Shown here: positions 8,597 to 16,076 of the stretch, in pieces
How positions within the stretch are numbered: position 1 is the stretch's first letter
Layout: the number at the start of each line of letters is the position of its first letter
Source of the DNA: Gemmatimonadaceae bacterium
GTDB taxonomy: Bacteria; Latescibacterota; UBA2968; UBA8231
Length of the DNA stretch: 24,535 nucleotides
Assembly: GCA_002726335.1 (NCBI GenBank)
Contig: PBSR01000246.1
Location: 1-24,535 of the forward strand
Direction of reading: 5' to 3'
The notes under the pieces: model-generated
Seen by the model: the letters and a program-made list of their open reading frames with translations, nothing else
Told to the model about the DNA's origin: nothing
Databases searched by the model: none
Made by a program: the position numbers and the translations under genes

Positions 8597-9603
8597 GTCC
8601 GATACTCATCGAGGAATGAGGGATCGTTCAGACACAAGCCGAGCCCGGGCTCCGGTGGCAGCAGCAGCTCGCCTTCGGAGACGTGCAGGGGAGCGAACCC
8701 CATCGCCGCTTCGGACGTACCCTCGGCGGCGTAGAGCTCGGCGTTGCGGATCGCCCCCAGCAGATGGGCCGCCGCATGCGGTCCCGCAGAGCGGTCCCAG
8801 TCAATCTCGCAGTTCATTCCCAGCGACTCTGCCCCGCGGGCCAGCTTGAGAGCATCGGTGATACCACCTGTCGTGGGAATCGTCGCCCGTAGCCGGTCGA
8901 CAGCCCGTGTCGTCAGCGCCTGCGTACCCGCCACAATCGACCCTTCGATGAAGGCGCCGGCAACAACAGGAACGTCCAGTGCGTCGGCCAGCTTCTGCAG
9001 TCCCGTCACATCGCCGTTGCGCAGAGGCTCGGCAAACCAGTGGCCGTCGATGTCCTCGAGTGCCCTCCCCACGGCCAATGCCTGCTCCGGCTCCAACTCA
9101 CCGGCGCCATCGTACATCAGCCTGAAATCGTCTCCCACGGTGGGGCGCAGCGCGAGCAGAGCTGCGATCACATCCTCCGCCGCCCCCATACGCAGACTAT
9201 ACCCCAGGTAGCCGGCATCACGAGCGACGGTCGCCTCGCGCAGGACGGCCGCCAGGGTGAGGTCGACCGTGCCCCGTCGATACGCGGGGATCCGGTTACG
9301 GAACCCACCGATCGCTCGGAAGAGGGGCAGTCTCTGCGCTCTGGCGAACAGATCCCAGAGGGCCACGTCCACGTGGCCCCAGGATGCCGGCGGCAGACCG
9401 GCGTCGCGCCCCGCGTCCCGGCACTGTCGCCAGAGCCGCTCACGTTCCCAGACGGCCTCGCCGAGCAGCAGAGGCTCGTAGGCACCGAGAATCTCGCGGG
9501 CGAGGTCGTCCGAAACTCCGCATGTCCATCCCTCTTCGGCGCCGCCGGTGCACAGCCGCAGCAGACCGCACTCTGGATGGTGGATGATCGCTGTGATGTT
9601 CAT
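8593..9603 (-). CDS. Degenerate enolase-superfamily paralogue, possible non-catalytic partner
   Basis: A 336-residue enolase-superfamily protein directly upstream of, and overlapping by 4 bp, the catalytic-looking homologue. The barrel is recognisable: Asp165 in LMYDGAGEL, Glu192 in WFAEPL and GGITDALKLA near 246-255. The third metal ligand position reads Ala217 (VVAGAFIEG), the basic pair position reads Ser136-Leu-Arg138, and the histidine position reads Glu266 (NCEIDWD). The N-terminal capping domain is also shorter. These changes suggest an inactive subunit or a strongly altered reaction. The start is set at the ATG at 9603, where the first capping strand NITAIIHHP begins; the frame stays open upstream to 9702, but that extension has no family-like sequence. 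Confidence 0.85.
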   Translation of the reverse strand: MNITAIIHHPECGLLRLCTGGAEEGWTCGVSDDLAREILGAYEPLLLGEAVWERERLWRQCRDAGRDAGLPPASWGHVDVALWDLFARAQRLPLFRAIGGFRNRIPAYRRGTVDLTLAAVLREATVARDAGYLGYSLRMGAAEDVIAALLALRPTVGDDFRLMYDGAGELEPEQALAVGRALEDIDGHWFAEPLRNGDVTGLQKLADALDVPVVAGAFIEGSIVAGTQALTTRAVDRLRATIPTTGGITDALKLARGAESLGMNCEIDWDRSAGPHAAAHLLGAIRNAELYAAEGTSEAAMGFAPLHVSEGELLLPPEPGLGLCLNDPSFLDEYRT

Positions 9604-9853
9604 GTGCGTCTTGATTCTCGCCGTGCTGGTAGGCTCACAGAATGCTGTCGCGCTCACGCTGAAACCGCTGTGCGGCGCACATCTCCCACTGAACTGCGCC
9701 AATCAGGTGGTGTTACTCAGCCAGGCCATCTCCCTGCAAGGGATGCCGAACGCGCGTTTACTGCCAGATCTGGTGATCCCCGGACGGATGCGCCAGGGCT
9801 TCGGCGATGGGAAAGTGGACGTCGGTGCCTTCTTTCTGTTCACTGAACAATAA
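9584..9853 (+). CDS. Possible small secreted protein in the divergent intergenic region
   Basis: An open frame of 89 residues from ATG 9584 (83 from the ATG at 9602) begins with a signal-like segment ending LVGSQNAVA. A mature part of about 65 residues follows, with two cysteines (LCGAHLPLNC). About 70 percent of codons end in G or C by my hand count, which is compatible with real coding here. Against it: no good Shine-Dalgarno, no recognisable family, and overlap with the divergent gene start at 9603. It may instead be a chance frame or a gene remnant. Confidence 0.25.
   Translation: MIAVMFMCVLILAVLVGSQNAVALTLKPLCGAHLPLNCANQVVLLSQAISLQGMPNARLLPDLVIPGRMRQGFGDGKVDVGAFFLFTEQ
9669..9681. promoter_or_regulatory. 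Palindrome, candidate operator
   Basis: TGTGCGGCGCACA is a perfect 6-bp inverted repeat around one central base. It lies 66 bp upstream of the minus-strand enolase-family start at 9603, inside the only sizeable divergent gap in this half of the window. It could bind a dimeric repressor of the sugar-acid operon. No regulator gene is present to match it. Confidence 0.4.
9764..9773. promoter_or_regulatory. Palindrome CCAGATCTGG
   Basis: A perfect 10-bp palindrome in the middle of the divergent intergenic region. It may be a regulator half-site pair or chance. Confidence 0.25.
9837..9849. promoter_or_regulatory. Palindrome, candidate operator for the oxidoreductase/isomerase pair
   Basis: TGTTCACTGAACA is a perfect 6-bp inverted repeat around one base, 53 bp upstream of the ATG at 9903. 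The half-site TGAACA recurs at 9887-9892, just before the start codon. Position and symmetry suit a transcription-factor site. Confidence 0.45.
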
Positions 9854-9902
9854 CCCGTGAGAAGGCGGGAGTGAAGTCACCTATCCTGAACAGTGGGGAT
9901 TC

Positions 9903-10994
9903 ATGAAGCGGATTGGTATCATCGGCACCGGGCAGATCGCACAGGCTCATCTGCGTCAGTGGGAGGAGATCGACGAGATAGAGGTCCATATCGCATGTGA
10001 CCTGGACGAAGATGCTCTGGCCGCGACCTGCAGTCAGTTCGGCATCCCGCACCGGACGGGAGATTTCCGTGAGTTGCTCAAGTGTGATGACCTCGACGCC
10101 GTCGACGTCTGTCTGCACAACAACCTGCACGCCCCGGCTGCGATCGAAGCTCTCAGAGCGGGGAAGCATGTGTACTGCGAGAAGCCCATCGCCGGCAGTT
10201 ATGCGGACGGCAAGGCCATGCTTGCCGCGTCCGCCGAGGCGGGCCGGATGCTCCACGTCCAACTGGCTCGACTCTATCTGGATGCCACCTTGGCGGCAAA
10301 AAAGGTCATCGATGCCGGCGAGCTGGGGAAGCTGTACACTGCCAGAGCGACGGAGTACCGCCGTCGCGGGCGTCCGTACGTGGACGGCTACGGCACCGCC
10401 CGGTTCGTTCAGCGGGAACAGTCCGGCGGAGGTGCTCTATACGATATGGGGATCTATGAGATCTCCCGCATGCTCTACCTGCTCGGCAATCCCGAGGTCG
10501 CACGCGTCACCGGGCGAACCTACACAGAGGTCCCCATGGATCCGACGCGACAGGAAGCCTTCGACGTGGAGGAGTTCGCCACCGCCATGGTCTGTTTCGA
10601 ATCAGGATTGACTATGGACGTCGTCGTCGCCTGGGCGATCAACCTCGACGAGTTTGCTCCCAGTTATATCGCCGGCTCAACCGGTGGCATCCGGGTCGAA
10701 CCCTTCAGCCTGCACAAGACGATGGCAGATATCGACTTTGACATGACGGCCAATCCGGGGGCCGTGGCCGGCAGGCGCAGGCTCATGAACCCTGATCTGG
10801 CTCGGGACATGGCGTCGTCTCAGCGTCACTGGGCGGCGGCGCTCCACAACAGAGTCGAGCTTCTGCCTACCGCGGAGCTCGCCCTCAATACGATGCTGAT
10901 TCAGCAGGGCATCTATCTCTCACACGATCGCGGGCGCGAGGTAACCGCTGACGAGATCATGGACGCCTCGGTGTCGACGGCGGCCGAGGTATAG
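9903..10994 (+). CDS. Gfo/Idh/MocA-family oxidoreductase
   Basis: A 363-residue NAD(P)-dependent sugar or inositol dehydrogenase-like protein. The Rossmann nucleotide loop GTGQIA is at residues 8-13, the family Glu-Lys-Pro at 93-95 (YCEKPIAG), and the C-terminal catalytic segment SGGGALYDMGIYEI near 174-187. In many relatives that segment reads D-x-G-x-H, so Tyr185 in place of His is a deviation. The enzyme is cytoplasmic and probably oxidises a secondary hydroxyl of a cyclic polyol, sugar or glycoside; the substrate is unknown. ATG 9903 follows a GGGGA ribosome-binding stretch. It is followed 53 bp later by a TIM-barrel isomerase gene, a pairing repeated at 22799. Confidence 0.92.
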   Translation: MKRIGIIGTGQIAQAHLRQWEEIDEIEVHIACDLDEDALAATCSQFGIPHRTGDFRELLKCDDLDAVDVCLHNNLHAPAAIEALRAGKHVYCEKPIAGSYADGKAMLAASAEAGRMLHVQLARLYLDATLAAKKVIDAGELGKLYTARATEYRRRGRPYVDGYGTARFVQREQSGGGALYDMGIYEISRMLYLLGNPEVARVTGRTYTEVPMDPTRQEAFDVEEFATAMVCFESGLTMDVVVAWAINLDEFAPSYIAGSTGGIRVEPFSLHKTMADIDFDMTANPGAVAGRRRLMNPDLARDMASSQRHWAAALHNRVELLPTAELALNTMLIQQGIYLSHDRGREVTADEIMDASVSTAAEV

Positions 10995-11032
10995 AGCCGT
11001 GCGGCTCCAGCATCAACACGTGAGATCATCTG

Positions 11033-11040
11033 AAGGGGAG
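11033..11040 (+). promoter_or_regulatory. Shine-Dalgarno for the TIM-barrel isomerase gene
   Basis: AAGGGGAG lies seven bases before the ATG at 11048 and decides that start. Confidence 0.7.
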
Positions 11041-11047
11041 ACAGATC

Positions 11048-11836
11048 ATGGCGAATACACTGGCATTTCAACTGTACTCGTTGCGTGAATACGAGGGCGG
11101 GTACGAGGCTGCTTTCGAAGCGGTGAAAGACCTGGGCATCGATGCGATCGAGGCCTGGTCGGGCGCGGTGCCGAAGGACCCCGGATCCACCACGTCAGTG
11201 GAAGACCTGAGGGGGATGCTGGAGCGCGCGGGGATGAGTCTGGTCTGCGGTCACATGACGATCGCCGACTTCGATTCGGCGTACGACGAGTGGAAACAGC
11301 TGTTGGTGGATTTCGACTCGAAGAGCTGGGTGATCCCCTTCGCCAGGGCCGAGAGTCTCGAAGAGTGGCTGAACCTGCTGCCCAAGTTTCGCGAGATGTC
11401 AGAGCGCCTCGAACAGGACGGTCTGACCCTCGGATACCACAACCATCACATGGAACTGGTCAGACTCGGCGACAGGCATGTCATGGAACACCTGATGGAC
11501 AACATGCCGCAGCTCCAGGGGCAGTTCCACATCGGGCAGTTCAAGCCCGAGCGTGGCATCTGTCTACCCGACTGGATCCGCAAGTACGAAGGTCGTGTCT
11601 GTTCGCTTCATCTCAATGACGCCACCGACGACGGCCCCGCGCCACTGGGGAAAGGGACCTGCGGAGCGGAAGATTCGATCAGGGCCGCTCTGGACACCGG
11701 TGTGGAGACATTCATCGTCGAGGTGCCGTTGACGGAGTCGACGAAAGACGACATCAAGCGCGACGTGGATTTCGCCCGGAGCTTGATCAGCGCTGGATCC
11801 ACGCCTCCAACCCGGCGGCCGTCGGCAGCTGTTTGA
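11048..11836 (+). CDS. Sugar phosphate isomerase/epimerase (xylose-isomerase-like TIM barrel)
   Basis: A 262-residue AP-endonuclease-2/xylose-isomerase-like TIM barrel. The family motif LGYHNHHMEL is at about residues 128-137, SLHLNDA at 186-192, PLGKGTC at 199-205 and IVEVP at 223-227, positions that usually hold metal ligands. The segment HIGQFKPERG at 161-170 sits where many relatives have an aspartate-containing strand, so the metal site may differ. It is cytoplasmic and probably isomerises or epimerises a ketose or cyclitol made with the preceding oxidoreductase. The last 14 residues or so (SAGSTPPTRRPSAAV) do not look like family sequence; they come from the 50-bp tail-to-tail overlap with the VKOR-DsbA gene. 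Confidence 0.9.
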   Translation: MANTLAFQLYSLREYEGGYEAAFEAVKDLGIDAIEAWSGAVPKDPGSTTSVEDLRGMLERAGMSLVCGHMTIADFDSAYDEWKQLLVDFDSKSWVIPFARAESLEEWLNLLPKFREMSERLEQDGLTLGYHNHHMELVRLGDRHVMEHLMDNMPQLQGQFHIGQFKPERGICLPDWIRKYEGRVCSLHLNDATDDGPAPLGKGTCGAEDSIRAALDTGVETFIVEVPLTESTKDDIKRDVDFARSLISAGSTPPTRRPSAAV

Positions 11837-13229
11837 CGAAGTGCCCGTTGATGAAGAAGGCTGGTGTTGAAGAGACCCCGAGTTCGTCCGCCTCAGCGAC
11901 ATCGGCGTTGACGATCCCGGCGCCGACGCCCGACTGCAAACATCCATCGAGCTGTAGCATGTCCAGGCCCAGGGCCATGGCATGCCCGCGCACCCTGTCA
12001 ATTTCCAGCCGTGTCTGGTTCTCGAAGAGCACTTCTACAAGGGGCCAGAACCGGTCTTGCTGATGGGCGCAGGCGGCGACCTCGGCGGCGAGCCGGGCGT
12101 TGGCATGCATCCTGAGCGGATAGTGGCGGAAGACGAGACGCAGGTCGTCGGGCCGCTCCCGCTGCAGTTCTTCGAGCTGACGGTGAGAATGGGCGCAGTA
12201 GCTGCACTCCAGGTCAGAAAAGGCAACGATGGTGATGGGCGCGTCGGCGGGACCGCGCTCCGGGCCACCCCGTGGATTGGCGTCGATGGCGAAGCGCTCA
12301 ACCGGAGGCCGGACCAGTGCGGCGCCGTACCGCAGGCGCAGCTGGCCGATGTATTCGACCTGGGCCTGCTGACCGGCGTCTCGACGGAGCTGATCGCGGA
12401 TCTGTGGATCCAGACGGGCGCGTGGCACGTCTGCCGGCATGCGCTCCCTGTTCATCTCATAGAATCGATCGATGTCCTGCTGGGAGATAGGGTCCACGGA
12501 GATCTCTTGTCGCAGCAGCTGCCGAACATCCAGTCCTTTCTTCAGCGCTTCGGCTTCCAGCACCTGCAGGTCCAGCCACTCCTCGCGCAAGCTGCTGCGC
12601 GTCTCACTCAGGCGCAGTCCGATGGCACGATCCATTTCTTCGAGAGTGATCTCCCGGTCGCCGACCCGGGCCGCAATGTGGGTCGGCGTCGCTGTCGTCG
12701 GCATGGCTTCGGGCAGGCTGTGTTCCAGCCCGACAAGGAGAACACTCGGGGCACAGAGGCCGACGACGGCGGGCACGGCCACGTGCGCGCCCGGCAGCGC
12801 CCCCACCAGTGGCCGCAACTGGCCACGACGGATTCGGTGGAACATCGACACGGCCAGGGCGGATGACATCAGCGCCGCAGAGAGCAGGCAGAAGGGACAC
12901 CAGGGGCCGATGACGAAGCCCTGCAGGAAGATGAGGAGCAGAGCCGGCACGAAACCCAGCAGACTGAGCAGTGATATCCAGCGCACACTCTCGTCGCGCG
13001 ATTCGGGGACCAGAGCGCGCCAGGCAAGGCCAGCAAGAGTCAGGTAGAAACCCAATCCCAGGCTCGCCAATGGGACACCCAGGAAACGGGTGTACTGGCT
13101 GGCCAGCACGGCATCGCAGCCAGCCCCGGCACCACAGGTGCCGCCGAACAGATGCGCCTGACTCAGCCAGATTGTGTCGGTAATACCCAGCAGAGCCAAC
13201 ACCAGCAATACGAAAGGAGTCAGTGTCAT
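11787..13229 (-). CDS. VKOR / SurA-like / DsbA-like fusion, disulfide-bond formation
   Basis: A 480-residue membrane-anchored thiol-redox protein. Residues about 1-170 form a VKOR domain with several membrane segments, the loop pair Cys32/Cys38 (CGAGAGCDAVLAS) and the quinone-reducing CPFC at 111-114. Residues about 185-300 resemble the N-terminal helical part of SurA/PpiC-type chaperones. Residues about 310-480 are a DsbA-like thioredoxin fold with CSYC at 342-345 and cis-proline Pro456 in STPAFFING. VKOR would reoxidise the DsbA domain, which oxidises exported proteins. ATG overlaps the upstream URO-D gene by 4 bp (ATGA). Its 3' end overlaps the convergent isomerase gene by 50 bp. Confidence 0.93.
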   Translation of the reverse strand: MTLTPFVLLVLALLGITDTIWLSQAHLFGGTCGAGAGCDAVLASQYTRFLGVPLASLGLGFYLTLAGLAWRALVPESRDESVRWISLLSLLGFVPALLLIFLQGFVIGPWCPFCLLSAALMSSALAVSMFHRIRRGQLRPLVGALPGAHVAVPAVVGLCAPSVLLVGLEHSLPEAMPTTATPTHIAARVGDREITLEEMDRAIGLRLSETRSSLREEWLDLQVLEAEALKKGLDVRQLLRQEISVDPISQQDIDRFYEMNRERMPADVPRARLDPQIRDQLRRDAGQQAQVEYIGQLRLRYGAALVRPPVERFAIDANPRGGPERGPADAPITIVAFSDLECSYCAHSHRQLEELQRERPDDLRLVFRHYPLRMHANARLAAEVAACAHQQDRFWPLVEVLFENQTRLEIDRVRGHAMALGLDMLQLDGCLQSGVGAGIVNADVAEADELGVSSTPAFFINGHFVKQLPTAAGLEAWIQR

Positions 13230-14251
13230 CTGCCCAGGCCGTGGGCAAACTCGACCAGAGCCCGCACGTTCTCCGGTGGCGTGAAGGGCGCCACCTCACA
13301 TCCGGGGGAGACGATGAAGCGCTCGCCGCCAACGCCCTGACACTCCAGCGCCGCCCTGGTGACATCCTCGGCGTCGCCTTCCAACATGGTGGAGATGGTA
13401 TCGATGTTGCCGCACAGTGCCAGTTCGTCACCCAGCGTCCTGCGGGCAAGAGCCAGATCGGTGAGGAAGTCGACCTCAATGACGTCTGCCGGAAGTCGTG
13501 ACATGTCGTGAAGCAGGTCGTCGGTGCAGCCGCACATGTGTACGCGGGCCATGGCGCCGGCGGTTGAGATCGCGCCCAGGATGTGAACCTGTTTCGACCA
13601 CAGAAAGTCGTGATAGAAGTCGGGACCGATGAGGCTGGCGGCGGCGTCACTCATGCCGATGCTGTCGGCGCCGGCCTCGACCTGTGCTGCAGCGTAGCGA
13701 CCGGAGAGTTCCGCACAGAAAGCGAGCAACTCGTGCACGAAGTCAGGGTCGTCGTAGAAGTCGGTCATCAGGGCGTTGATGCCCCGCAGTTCGGCGGCCA
13801 GCGCCAGGGCTCCCTCGACCCAGCCGACGATACAGGCCCCGTCGCCGGCTTCTCGGCGCAGGATGCGGATAGCCTCGATGCGATCGCCCATCCGACCGGC
13901 ATGCAGGTCCGGCTGCCGCAGCTGCAGCAGCCGCGCTTTGTCCTGCAGAGCGGCGTTGGTCTCGTCGATGGCCGGGGGTTGATCCGGGTACCACCGCACG
14001 CTGTCTTCACCGCATAGATCGATGACTTCGCGGGCCGGGTCGGAACAGGTCAACAGGATGTCGAGGTCGAAGTCGCGCCAGACGGACAGCTGGGCGGCGG
14101 CCATCAGCTCGCCCTTGCGGCAGTAGTCGCCGAAGGGGATCCCGGCATGCCTGCCGGCAAAGGTCATCAGCATGGGCTGCACCGGGGGCCGATCCCGCGG
14201 CGTTCCGGCAACGGTGGCGCGGACCCGTTCCAGGCTGGTCATGTCCTCCAT
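13226..14251 (-). CDS. URO-D-family methyltransferase (MtaA/CmuA-like, zinc motif intact)
   Basis: A 341-residue URO-D-fold protein of the branch that transfers methyl groups via corrinoid or coenzyme M-type acceptors. The zinc-thiol site is complete: H-x-C in ARVHMCGCTDD (His238, Cys240) and a C-terminal Cys318 in VSPGCEVAPFTPPEN. A true uroporphyrinogen decarboxylase would lack this zinc site, so heme synthesis is unlikely. The methyl donor and acceptor are unknown, and no corrinoid protein gene is in the window. It starts 3 bp after the double-ACT gene; an alternative ATG lies at 14242. It overlaps the next gene by 4 bp. Confidence 0.88.
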   Translation of the reverse strand: MEDMTSLERVRATVAGTPRDRPPVQPMLMTFAGRHAGIPFGDYCRKGELMAAAQLSVWRDFDLDILLTCSDPAREVIDLCGEDSVRWYPDQPPAIDETNAALQDKARLLQLRQPDLHAGRMGDRIEAIRILRREAGDGACIVGWVEGALALAAELRGINALMTDFYDDPDFVHELLAFCAELSGRYAAAQVEAGADSIGMSDAAASLIGPDFYHDFLWSKQVHILGAISTAGAMARVHMCGCTDDLLHDMSRLPADVIEVDFLTDLALARRTLGDELALCGNIDTISTMLEGDAEDVTRAALECQGVGGERFIVSPGCEVAPFTPPENVRALVEFAHGLGR

Positions 14252-14254
14252 GGC

Positions 14255-14794
14255 TCACGCCCTGGGGGCAGGACCCTCGACATCCGCCAGGGAGATTTCG
14301 ACCATCAGATCGTGACCGAGGGCCTCCAGAGACTGGCGCAGATCGTCGATCGAGACGTCCGGAGGCAGCCGCACCCGCGCCGTTGCCTTGAACAGCAAGC
14401 CACCCGACATGGGCGCGTCGACACTCTCGGTCGCCAGTTCCTCGATATTGACGCCGCGCTCGGCCAGCGTGTGGGAGATGTCGCGCACGATACCGGGTCG
14501 GTCACCGCCGATCAGTTCCAGGCTCAGATCGCGAGTCACACCCTCGGCGTCCTGAGTTCCGGACTCAACGATGATGTGGAGCCCGGCCGAAGCCAGCTCG
14601 CGGAGTGCGACCTCGAGGTCGCGTGCCTGCTCTTCGGCCACCTCGATGCGCAGGACACCGGCAAACTTGCCGGCCAGTCGCGCCATGCGGCTTTCCTGCC
14701 AGCTGCCTCCGTGGGCGGCCACTGCCTGCGATACGGATTCGACGAGACCCGGACGGTCATCGCCGATCACTGTCATGACGAGGGAGGCGTTCAT
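14255..14794 (-). CDS. Double ACT-domain protein, GcvR-like
   Basis: A 179-residue protein built of two ACT domains, at about 5-75 (VMTVIGDDRPGLVESVSQAVAAHG) and 90-170 (LELIGGDRPGIVRDISHTLAERGVNIEEL). The layout and length match GcvR, which senses glycine and represses the glycine cleavage system by protein contact. Here the neighbours are URO-D-type proteins, so it may instead sense an amino acid or one-carbon metabolite for this operon. The ATG at 14794 is preferred over the TTG codon immediately before it. It begins 7 bp after the upstream gene's stop and ends 3 bp before the next start. Confidence 0.85.
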   Translation of the reverse strand: MNASLVMTVIGDDRPGLVESVSQAVAAHGGSWQESRMARLAGKFAGVLRIEVAEEQARDLEVALRELASAGLHIIVESGTQDAEGVTRDLSLELIGGDRPGIVRDISHTLAERGVNIEELATESVDAPMSGGLLFKATARVRLPPDVSIDDLRQSLEALGHDLMVEISLADVEGPAPRA

Positions 14795-14801
14795 CAACCG
14801 G

Positions 14802-15932
14802 TCAGGCCGCGCGTCCGCTGCCGGCGTAAAGCTGCCGCAGGCTGTCCGGGTTTTCGGTCATGCCGGTGATGGCACAACCTGAAGCCGACACCCGCTCGCC
14901 GACGATCCGTAGCCACTGTTCCGTCCAGTAGCCGTAGAGCATGAGCGACTTGTCCTGGCGGATGAGGGCGAACTCGTCCATCAGATCCGGGATCTGCGGC
15001 CCGATGGGCTGGTTGCGTCCCTCGGGGAGAAAGGCCTGGTCGATGACGCACTGCAGACCGAGGGATGGAATCTCGGTCCAGGCCTGAAAGTGCTGACGGG
15101 CAGAGGCGTGCAGATGGACGAAAGGCGTCTCGAAGGCCTCACACAGCCGCTGGTCGAAGGGCAGGAACAGATCCTCGTAGTGGGCGGGCGAAAACAGGCA
15201 GGCACCGTCGAGGGTGAAGGTCATGGTGCGTCCCGGTGTCCAGATCCGGTACGAGTTGAACCATCCCCCGGCGCAGGACGGCAGCAGTTCCCCATGGGCC
15301 AGGCCGACCTCTATGATGATGTCGGTGATGCGCGCCAGCAGGTGCTTGAGGCCCTCGGGATCGTCGACGGCCGCCTCGCACATGGCGGGACCCCCCATCA
15401 TGGCCTCGGCCATATCGACGGGACCGCGGAAGGCGGCGGCACAGAAGGGATAGCGGTCGGCCTCGACACTGTCCACGGCGCGTCGGGTGTTGTCGAGCAC
15501 ACGTTGGTACCAGACCGTGTCGCGGACGTCATAGTCATCCAGCTGGTGAAAATCGGTGAAACAGTTCTCGGCCCAGTTCGTGCCGCCGCGCACCTGGATC
15601 GTACAGCCGACAAAGACCTCGCTGGCCGTGCCGGTGCCGATGACGCGGAAGTAATCGCCGTCGAGCAGACCATTGGCATCGAAGCCGCGCTCGATCTGAT
15701 CCCGGAAGACGCTGCCGTCCAGTGGGGGCGGTGGCTCGAGGGTGTGCGGGTCGGGAGTATCGACCATCGGTGCCGCAGCATTCATCTGAAACAGGGGACG
15801 GGCGTCACCATCGGCAGGCGGAAAGATCGCCGCCGGGATCCAGGGCTCGGGTTCGGGCTGGCCATTGCGCCAGTAGCGGCCGTGGCGGGCCAGCATGTCG
15901 CTGGCAGCCGGATCGGTCAGGTCACGAATCAT
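14802..15932 (-). CDS. URO-D-fold protein without a zinc-cysteine motif
   Basis: A 376-residue protein resembling the URO-D/methyltransferase superfamily. It has the helical RGPVDMAEAMMGG segment near 169-181, a glycine-rich middle followed by LDGACLFSPAHYEDLFLPF near 241-260, and a barrel strand FVHLHASARQHF near 271-282. The H-x-C zinc site seen in the neighbouring methyltransferase is His-x-His here (273, 275), and no C-terminal zinc cysteine is evident. It may bind a different metal or substrate, or act as a partner subunit. It is the first gene of a four-gene minus-strand operon, 144 bp from the divergent sialidase-like gene. The ATG at 15932 has only a weak ribosome-binding site. Confidence 0.75.
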   Translation of the reverse strand: MIRDLTDPAASDMLARHGRYWRNGQPEPEPWIPAAIFPPADGDARPLFQMNAAAPMVDTPDPHTLEPPPPLDGSVFRDQIERGFDANGLLDGDYFRVIGTGTASEVFVGCTIQVRGGTNWAENCFTDFHQLDDYDVRDTVWYQRVLDNTRRAVDSVEADRYPFCAAAFRGPVDMAEAMMGGPAMCEAAVDDPEGLKHLLARITDIIIEVGLAHGELLPSCAGGWFNSYRIWTPGRTMTFTLDGACLFSPAHYEDLFLPFDQRLCEAFETPFVHLHASARQHFQAWTEIPSLGLQCVIDQAFLPEGRNQPIGPQIPDLMDEFALIRQDKSLMLYGYWTEQWLRIVGERVSASGCAITGMTENPDSLRQLYAGSGRAA

Positions 15933-15985
15933 GTCTGCTTCATTTCGGCCGGGGTTTTCGGTGCGAGCCGTTCTCCTTCCCGTTC

Positions 15986-16014
15986 ACCATAGACAGAAGC
16001 CAGGGGCCGGGCAA
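15986..16014 (-). promoter_or_regulatory. Candidate sigma70-type promoter for the four-gene minus operon
   Basis: On the minus strand TTGCCC is followed 17 bases later by TATGGT, ending 54 bp before the ATG at 15932. The match to consensus is moderate and the spacing ideal. There is no experimental support. Confidence 0.4.
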
Positions 16015-16022
16015 GCAGGTGC

Positions 16023-16050
16023 TTGTCCACAGGGGACGATGGTCTACATT
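16023..16050 (+). promoter_or_regulatory. Candidate promoter for the plus-strand glycan/URO-D operon
   Basis: TTGTCC and TACATT are separated by 16 bases, with TACATT ending 26 bp before the ATG at 16077. The match is weak to moderate. It lies back to back with the minus-strand candidate in a 144-bp divergent gap, so the two operons could share control. Confidence 0.35.
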
Positions 16051-16057
16051 GGCGGGC

Positions 16058-16063
16058 AGGAGG
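16058..16063 (+). promoter_or_regulatory. Shine-Dalgarno AGGAGG, unusually far from its start
   Basis: A consensus AGGAGG lies 13 bases before the ATG at 16077, longer than the usual 5-9. The closer ATG at 16063 is out of frame with the long gene, so 16077 remains the best start. Confidence 0.6.
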
Positions 16064-16076
16064 ATGACGAACCACG

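Noticed and set aside
9603..9702. N-terminal extension of the degenerate enolase-family protein to 9702
   Set aside because: The extra 33 residues have no family-like sequence, and the first domain strand begins at the ATG at 9603.
9040..9846. Long plus-strand open frame (268 residues)
   Set aside because: Mostly antisense to the degenerate enolase-family gene, with composition typical of GC-rich shadow frames.
11694..11703. Palindrome ACACCGGTGT
   Set aside because: Falls inside the isomerase coding sequence with no sign of a regulatory role; short palindromes are expected by chance.
12604..13650. 348-residue minus-strand open frame
   Set aside because: Out of frame across the VKOR-DsbA and URO-D genes, both of which have clear motifs in their own frames.
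15090..15992. 300-residue plus-strand open frame
   Set aside because: Antisense to the first URO-D-like gene of the minus operon; no domain seen.
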